A stretch of DNA of 64,000 nt. It comes from Bilabrum cf. latius (lineage: Eukaryota; Bigyra: Bicosoecida; Bigyra; Bicosoecida). Below are positions 61,001 through 64,000 of this stretch, one piece after another. A model generated the notes under the pieces. The model saw only the letters and a list, made by a program, of their open reading frames with translations, had not been told where the DNA came from and searched no databases. The DNA is taken from positions 1,054,001 to 1,118,000 of the forward strand of contig OZ237735.1 in assembly GCA_965178125.1 (NCBI GenBank), given 5' to 3'. Made by a program: the position numbers and the translations under genes. Each line of letters begins with the position of its first letter. Positions within the stretch are counted from its first letter, which is position 1.

Positions 61001-64000
61001 CCGCGCCCCCAGACTGCACGCGCACCAGCCCGCCCGTGCCGCTCGTACCAGAGCTGGACCCGGCCAGCACGTACACGGACCCGCCAGCCTCAGACACGCC
61101 GCTCGTCTGCGATGCCTGCACAGACACCGACCCACTAGCACCCAGCGTGGACTCCCCAGTGCGCAGCACAAGCCAGCCAGCGTCGCCCGACGATGCGTCG
61201 CCAGTCTCAACCACCACGTTCCCGCTGCTGCCGCGCAGAGCTCCGCCGCTCGACACGCTCACAGACCCAGACGCATCGCCAGACGATGTGCCGGATCCCA
61301 CGCTCACAGACCCAGACACGTCAAGCAACGAGTCGCCCGATCCCACGCTCACAGACCCAGACGCCGCTGATACCGCAGATCCAGATGTCACGCTCACAGC
61401 GCCCGACACCGAGTTCGTCGCAAACCCAGATCCCACGCTCACGCTGCCCGATGAGCCAGACCCAGCGTTCCCGCTCGACACAGACACCACGCCAGTGAAG
61501 CCGCCCGTGGACACACCACTCGACACATCCACGGCCCCAGACGAACCGTCCGATCCAGACCCAGCCGCGCTGCCCACGCTCACAGACCCGCTCGTCTGCC
61601 CGTCCGCCGCGCCCCCAGACTGCACGCGCACCAGCCCGCCCGTGCCGCTCGTACCAGAGCTGGACCCGGCCAGCACGTACACGGACCCGCCAGCCTCAGA
61701 CACGCCGCTCGTCTGCGATGCCTGCACAGACACCGACCCACTAGCACCCAGCGTGGACTCCCCAGTGCGCAGCACAAGCCAGCCAGCGTCGCCCGACGAT
61801 GCGTCGCCAGTCTCAACCACCACGTTCCCGCTGCTGCCGCGCAGAGCTCCGCCGCTCGACACGCTCACAGACCCAGACGCATCGCCAGACGATGTGCCGG
61901 ATCCCACGCTCACAGACCCAGACACGTCAAGCAACGAGTCGCCCGATCCCACGCTCACAGACCCAGACGCCGCTGACACCGCAGATCCAGATGTCACGCT
62001 CACAGACCCAGACACATCTCGAGTCGCATCACCGGATGCTACCGTCACACTCCCAGATGCTGCTGACACCGCAGATCCAGATGTCACGCTCACAGCGCCC
62101 GACACCGAGTTCGTCGCAAACCCAGATCCCACGCTCACGCTGCCCGATGAGCCAGACCCAGCGTTCCCGCTCGACACAGACACCACGCCAGTGAAGCCGC
62201 CCGTGGACACACCACTCGACACATCCACGGCCCCAGACGAACCGTCCGATCCAGACCCAGCCGCGCTGCCCACGCTCACAGACCCGCTCGTCTGCCCGTC
62301 CGCCGCGCCCCCAGACTGCACGCGCACCAGCCCGCCCGTGCCGCTCGTACCAGAGCTGGACCCGGCCAGCACGTACACGGACCCGCCAGCCTCAGACACG
62401 CCGCTCGTCTGCGATGCCTGCACAGACACCGACCCACTAGCACCCAGCGTGGACTCCCCAGTGCGCAGCACAAGCCAGCCAGCGTCGCCCGACGATGCGT
62501 CGCCAGTCTCAACCACCACGTTCCCGCTGCTGCCGCGCAGAGCTCCGCCGCTCGACACGCTCACAGACCCAGACGCATCGCCAGACGATGTGCCGGATCC
62601 CACGCTCACAGACCCAGACACGTCAAGCAACGAGTCGCCCGATCCCACGCTCACAGACCCAGACGCCGCTGACACCGCAGATCCAGATGTCACGCTCACA
62701 GACCCAGACACATCTCGAGTCGCATCGCCGGATGCTACCGTCACACTCCCAGATGCTGCCGACAACGCAGATCCAGATGTCACGCTCACAGCGCCCGACA
62801 CCGAGTTCGTCGCAAACCCAGATCCCACGCTCACGCTGCCCGATGAGCCAGACCCAGCGTTCCCGCTCGACACAGACACCACGCCAGTGAAGCCGCCCGT
62901 GGACACACCACTCGACACATCCACGGCCCCAGACGAACCGTCCGATCCAGACCCAGCCGCGCTGCCCACGCTCACAGACCCGCTCGTCTGCCCGTCCGCC
63001 GCGCCCCCAGACTGCACGCGCACCAGCCCGCCCGTGCCGCTCGTACCAGAGCTGGACCCGGCCAGCACGTACACGGACCCGCCAGCCTCAGACACGCCGC
63101 TCGTCTGCGATGCCTGCACAGACACCGACCCACTAGCACCCAGCGTGGACTCCCCAGTGCGCAGCACAAGCCAGCCAGCGTCGCCCGACGATGCGTCGCC
63201 AGTCTCAACCACCACGTTCCCGCTGCTGCCGCGCAGAGCTCCGCCGCTCGACACGCTCACAGACCCAGACGCATCGCCAGACGATGTGCCGGATCCCACG
63301 CTCACAGACCCAGACACGTCAAGCAACGAGTCGCCCGATCCCACGCTCACAGACCCAGATGCCGCTGATACCGCAGATCCAGATGTCACGCTCACAGCGC
63401 CCGACACCGAGTTCGTCGCAAACCCAGATCCCACGCTCACGCTGCCCGATGAGCCAGACCCAGCGTTCCCGCTCGACACAGACACCACGCCAGTGAAGCC
63501 GCCCGTGGACACACCACTCGACACATCCACGGCCCCAGACGAACCGTCCGATCCAGACCCAGCCGCGCTGCCCACGCTCACAGACCCGCTCGTCTGCCCG
63601 TCCGCCGCGCCCCCAGACTGCACGCGCACCAGCCCGCCCGTGCCGCTCGTACCAGAGCTGGACCCGGCCAGCACGTACACGGACCCGCCAGCCTCAGACA
63701 CGCCGCTCGTCTGCGATGCCTGCACAGACACCGACCCACTAGCACCCAGCGTGGACTCCCCAGTGCGCAGCACAAGCCAGCCAGCGTCGCCCGACGATGC
63801 GTCGCCAGTCTCAACCACCACGTTCCCGCTGCTGCCACGCAGAGCTCCGCCGCTCGACACGCTCACAGACCCAGACGCATCGCCAGACGATGTGCCGGAT
63901 CCCACGCTCACAGACCCAGACACGTCAAGCAACGAGTCGCCCGATCCCACGCTCACAGACCCAGACGCCGCTGATACCGCAGATCCAGATGTCACGCTCA
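1..64000 (-). CDS. Giant Ser/Gly/Val 15-residue-repeat protein, partial at both ends, with eight in-frame TAG codons
   Basis: A single minus-strand frame (codon low coordinate divisible by 3) runs from 63,998 to 3, giving 21,332 codons with no TAA, TGA or frameshift. It has eight TAGs, all in the central core. The protein is built almost entirely from rungs of V-x-S-G-x6-[S/T]-G-x-V-x, usually 15 residues and sometimes 14-18. It is rich in Ser, Gly, Val, Ala and Thr; I see no cysteine, signal peptide, membrane segment or catalytic motif. The regular alternation of V/I/L with small residues suggests one beta strand per rung, as in a beta-solenoid; this is inference, not a family match. A giant secreted or cell-surface filament or adhesin would fit, but nothing here proves location. 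Strand choice rests on the core, where V/I/L alternation survives divergence on this strand while the opposite frame is broken by TGA and TAG. No start or terminal stop is visible. Whether this is one protein depends on how UAG is read; under the standard code the frame splits in two. Function unknown. Confidence 0.62.
16831..20340 (-). repeat. Tandem higher-order duplication, 2 x 1,755 bp, inside array 1
   Basis: Units starting at 16,831 and 18,586 begin two copies of the same order of 180- and 225-bp units with the same variant calls. Both copies share the rare silent variant gttga in place of gtcga, at 17,536 and 19,291, exactly 1,755 bp apart. The copies differ at a few sites, such as gcg versus gtg in the second and third units. 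The length is 39 rungs, so phase is kept. Confidence 0.8.
24886..25650 (-). repeat. 765-bp block repeated at 26,281-27,045
   Basis: Four consecutive units (225, 180, 180, 180 bp) show the same sequence of variants (gct, gct, gcg, gct at the serine wobble; gag, gag, gat, gag at the glycine wobble) as the four units starting at 26,281. The offset is 1,395 bp, or 31 rungs. Confidence 0.65.
28171..28755 (-). repeat. Hybrid four-rung units at 28,171-28,350 and 28,576-28,755
   Basis: These 180-bp units start like the 225-bp type (ccacgtcgga) but then continue with the 180-bp-type sequence (cacgcccgac). On the minus strand the last rung reads VSDVDV instead of VSDKDV. They look like products of exchange between the two unit types. 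A third example lies at 36,091-36,270. Confidence 0.75.
46711..47970 (-). repeat. Tandem higher-order duplication, 2 x 630 bp, inside array 1
   Basis: The order long-long-short (225+225+180 bp) occurs twice. Each copy ends in a short unit carrying the uncommon ccatgcc variant, at 47,263 and 47,893, and the same variant lies one period upstream at 46,633. On the minus strand the variant changes Val (GTG) to Met (ATG). Confidence 0.75.
55047..55049 (-). other. In-frame TAG 8
   Basis: The frame reads GSSG-TAG-LQVLSG. The array-2 counterpart is GSSGAVDVSSG, with Ala at this position. It is the last TAG; below it the frame is open to the left edge. Confidence 0.9.
55110..55112 (-). other. In-frame TAG 7, aligned with Gln
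   Basis: The frame reads EAATG-TAG-TSGTILL. The array-2 counterpart is GAADGQTSGSVSV with CAG (Gln) at the same place; this is the same rung context as TAG 3 in a second core copy. Confidence 0.9.
55209..55211 (-). other. In-frame TAG 6
   Basis: The frame reads GSAEN-TAG-NGGNIQINAG, in the loop of a longer rung. The aligned array-2 loop (QTSGVSEAGG) is variable, so the residue cannot be inferred by alignment. Confidence 0.88.
55602..55604 (-). other. In-frame TAG 5
   Basis: The frame reads SASSG-TAG-LFAGTG, at the turn position just before the hydrophobic strand of a rung. There is no unambiguous array-2 counterpart; small or polar residues are usual here. Confidence 0.88.
55734..55736 (-). 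other. In-frame TAG 4, aligned with Gln
   Basis: The frame reads GDVHI-TAG-ASGIASG. The array-2 counterpart is GSVSVQASQTSG, where the aligned codon is CAG (Gln). Confidence 0.9.
55932..55934 (-). other. In-frame TAG 3, aligned with Gln
   Basis: The frame reads SGSG-TAG-TSGAVSV. The array-2 counterpart is ADGQTSGSVSV, where the aligned codon is CAG (Gln), one transition away from TAG. Confidence 0.9.
56118..56120 (-). other. In-frame TAG 2
   Basis: The frame reads GDA-TAG-SGNSGWLVL. The array-2 counterpart is GDASSGDAGWLVL, with a TCG serine at this position, and the other core copy has Thr. The surrounding rung is well preserved. Confidence 0.9.
56154..56156 (-). other. In-frame TAG 1
   Basis: The frame reads ...GVAAAG-TAG-SGAVNV... 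and continues in phase on both sides. The neighbouring array-2 rung GSSGSVSV has Ser at the aligned position. It is the first TAG met in the direction of reading. Confidence 0.9.
56154..64000 (-). CDS. Standard-code reading: upstream segment ending at the first TAG
   Basis: If UAG is a true stop, this part of the frame ends at TAG 56,154-56,156 after 2,614 codons inside the window, still open at the right edge. It holds array 2 plus about 34 codons of core. It contains no in-frame ATG that I can see; a start at 63,993-63,995 would be an internal GTG valine within a repeat and is not credible. The true start therefore lies outside the window. About every 202 or 232 residues there is a G-W-L-V-L rung, the only tryptophan in the unit, and a nearby Y-V-L-A-G rung, the only tyrosine. 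The preferred reading is that this is simply the upstream portion of the larger frame. Confidence 0.4.
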   Translation of the reverse strand, partial: SVTSGSAVSAASGSVSVGSGDSLLDVSGSVSVGSGTSSGDASGSVSVSSGGALRGSSGNVVVETGDASSGDAGWLVLRTGESTLGASGSVSVQASQTSGVSEAGGSVYVLAGSSSGTSGTGGLVRVQSGGAADGQTSGSVSVGSAAGSGSDGSSGAVDVSSGVSTGGFTGVVSVSSGNAGSGSSGSVSVGSGFATNSVSGAVSVTSGSAVSAASGSVSVGSGDSLLDVSGSVSVGSGTSSGDASGSVSVSSGGALRGSSGNVVVETGDASSGDAGWLVLRTGESTLGASGSVSVQASQTSGVSEAGGSVYVLAGSSSGTSGTGGLVRVQSGGAADGQTSGSVSVGSAAGSGSDGSSGAVDVSSGVSTGGFTGVVSVSSGNAGSGSSGSVSVGSGFATNSVSGAVSVTSGSALSAASGSVTVASGDATRDVSGSVSVTSGSAVSAASGSVSVGSGDSLLDVSGSVSVGSGTSSGDASGSVSVSSGGALRGSSGNVVVETGDASSGDAGWLVLRTGESTLGASGSVSVQASQTSGVSEAGGSVYVLAGSSSGTSGTGGLVRVQSGGAADGQTSGSVSVGSAAGSGSDGSSGAVDVSSGVSTGGFTGVVSVSSGNAGSGSSGSVSVGSGFATNSVSGAVSVTSGSAVSAASGSVTVASGDATRDVSGSVSVTSGSAVSAASGSVSVGSGDSLLDVSGSVSVGSGTSSGDASGSVSVSSGGALRGSSGNVVVETGDASSGDAGWLVLRTGESTLGASGSVSVQASQTSGVSEAGGSVYVLAGSSSGTSGTGGLVRVQSGGAADGQTSGSVSVGSAAGSGSDGSSGAVDVSSGVSTGGFTGVVSVSSGNAGSGSSGSVSVGSGFATNSVSGAVSVTSGSAVSAASGSVSVGSGDSLLDVSGSVSVGSGTSSGDASGSVSVSSGGALRGSSGNVVVETGDASSGDAGWLVLRTGESTLGASGSVSVQASQTSGVSEAGGSVYVLAGSSSGTSGTGGLVRVQSGGAADGQTSGSVSVGSAAGSGSDGSSGAVDVSSGVSTGGFTGVVSVSSGNAGSGSSGSVSVGSGFATNSVSGAVSVTSGSAVSAASGSVSVGSGDSLLDVSGSVSVGSGTSSGDASGSVSVSSGGALRGSSGNVVVETGDASSGDAGWLVLRTGESTLGASGSVSVQASQTSGVSEAGGSVYVLAGSSSGTSGTGGLVRVQSGGAADGQTSGSVSVGSAAGSGSDGSSGAVDVSSGVSTGGFTGVVSVSSGNAGSGSSGSVSVGSGFATNSVSGAVSVTSGSALSAASGSVTVASGDATRDVSGSVSVTSGSAVSAASGSVSVGSGDSLLDVSGSVSVGSGTSSGDASGSVSVSSGGALRGSSGNVVVETGDASSGDAGWLVLRTGESTLGASGSVSVQASQTSGVSEAGGSVYVLAGSSSGTSGTGGLVRVQSGGAADGQTSGSVSVGSAAGSGSDGSSGAVDVSSGVSTGGFTGVVSVSSGNAGSGSSGSVSVGSGFATNSVSGAVSVTSGSALSAASGSVTVASGDATRDVSGSVSVTSGSAVSAASGSVSVGSGDSLLDVSGSVSVGSGTSSGDASGSVSVSSGGALRGSSGNVVVETGDASSGDAGWLVLRTGESTLGASGSVSVQASQTSGVSEAGGSVYVLAGSSSGTSGTGGLVRVQSGGAADGQTSGSVSVGSAAGSGSDGSSGAVDVSSGVSTGGFTGVVSVSSGNAGSGSSGSVSVGSGFATNSVSGAVSVTSGSALSAASGSVTVASGDATRDVSGSVSVTSGSAVSAASGSVSVGSGDSLLDVSGSVSVGSGTSSGDASGSVSVSSGGALRGSSGNVVVETGDASSGDAGWLVLRTGESTLGASGSVSVQASQTSGVSEAGGSVYVLAGSSSGTSGTGGLVRVQSGGAADGQTSGSVSVGSAAGSGSDGSSGAVDVSSGVSTGGFTGVVSVSSGNAGSGSSGSVSVGSGFATNSVSGAVSVTSGSAVSAASGSVTVASGDATRDVSGSVSVTSGSAVSAASGSVSVGSGDSLLDVSGSVSVGSGTSSGDASGSVSVSSGGALRGSSGNVVVETGDASSGDAGWLVLRTGESTLGASGSVSVQASQTSGVSEAGGSVYVLAGSSSGTSGTGGLVRVQSGGAADGQTSGSVSVGSAAGSGSDGSSGAVDVSSGVSTGGFTGVVSVSSGNAGSGSSGSVSVGSGFATNSVSGAVSVTSGSAVSAASGSVSVGSGDSLLDVSGSVSVGSGTSSGDASGSVSVSSGGALRGSSGNVVVETGDASSGDAGWLVLRTGESTLGASGSVSVQASQTSGVSEAGGSVYVLAGSSSGTSGTGGLVRVQSGGAADGQTSGSVSVGSAAGSGSDGSSGAVDVSSGVSTGGFTGVVSVSSGNAGSGSSGSVSVGSGFATNSVSGAVSVTSGSALSAASGSVTVASGDATRDVSGSVSVTSGSAVSAASGSVSVGSGDSLLDVSGSVSVGSGTSSGDASGSVSVSSGGALRGSSGNVVVETGDASSGDAGWLVLRTGESTLGASGSVSVQASQTSGVSEAGGSVYVLAGSSSGTSGTGGLVRVQSGGAADGQTSGSVSVGSAAGSGQGGASGTVSVASGAVVSGVSGAVSFSSGVAAAG
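56257..64000 (-). repeat. Array 2: tandem 696-bp and 606-bp units
   Basis: Eleven complete periods can be marked by the plus-strand motif gatgcgtcgccagtctcaac at 56,500, 57,196, 57,802, 58,498, 59,194, 59,890, 60,586, 61,192, 61,798, 62,494, 63,190 and 63,796. Spacings are 696, 606, 696, 696, 696, 696, 606, 606, 696, 696 and 606 bp. The 606-bp unit encodes 202 residues in 13 rungs: nine of 15, one of 16 and three of 17 residues. The 696-bp unit carries an extra 90 bp, exactly two 15-residue rungs (VTSGSA[LV]SAASGSVT and VASGDATRDVSGSVS). Units are nearly identical; a few scattered substitutions and Val/Leu exchanges distinguish them. The array decays into the core just below 56,257 and runs past the right edge. 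Each unit has one Trp, one Tyr and four CAG-coded Gln residues. Confidence 0.96.

Noticed and set aside
56282-63838. Repeated 78-residue minus ORFs and 101- or 131-residue plus ORFs in array 2
   Set aside because: They recur once per unit, lie in other phases of the array and are short. They are shadows of the long minus frame.
1-64000. Calcium-binding RTX repeats, collagen-like repeats or silk-like repeats
   Set aside because: There is no GGxGxDxUx nonapeptide, no G-x-y triplet run and no poly-Ala or GAGAGS blocks. The period is 15 residues with V-x-V strands.

Overview
The whole window is one extremely long Ser/Gly/Val repeat reading frame on the MINUS strand, open from one edge to the other. 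In one phase (codons whose lowest plus-strand coordinate is divisible by 3) there are 21,332 complete codons. The only interruptions are eight TAG codons, all between 55,047 and 56,156; I find no TAA, no TGA and no frameshift. Neither the start nor the end of the gene lies inside the window. Translation shows a 15-residue module, roughly V-x-S-G-x6-[S/T]-G-x-V-x, repeated about 1,400 times.

Layout, in plus coordinates (the gene reads right to left). (1) 56,257-64,000: upstream array ('array 2') with large units of 696 or 606 bp (232 or 202 codons) that are nearly identical to each other. (2) 54,937-56,256: a unique, diverged, visibly AT-richer core that keeps the same rung pattern and contains all eight TAGs. 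(3) 1-54,936: downstream array ('array 1'), roughly 270 units of 180 bp (four rungs) or 225 bp (five rungs). The core is diverged array-2-type sequence and runs in frame into array 1. Array 1 looks like an amplification of a few rungs found near the tail of an array-2-type unit.

The long plus-strand frames (13-55,044 and others) are best read as antisense by-products. In the relevant register a plus-strand stop needs a TAN or CAN codon (Tyr, Gln, His) on the minus strand, and array 1 has none. In the diverged core, V/I/L alternation is kept on the minus strand, while the plus frame meets TGA and TAG stops.

The most interesting point is the TAG-only interruption of an otherwise preserved frame. 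Three of the eight TAGs align with CAG (Gln) codons of the neighbouring repeat units. This suggests UAG is read as sense, most simply glutamine, in this genome; readthrough, RNA editing, or a decayed or spliced-out core are alternatives.

Organism: not identifiable from this window. The arrays are GC-rich (about two thirds G+C by eye). An uninterrupted 55-kb tandem array implies a long-read assembly. A GC-rich protist or alga, or a bacterium with giant repeat proteins, are both possible. I saw no RNA gene, mobile element, CRISPR array, promoter, terminator or second gene.
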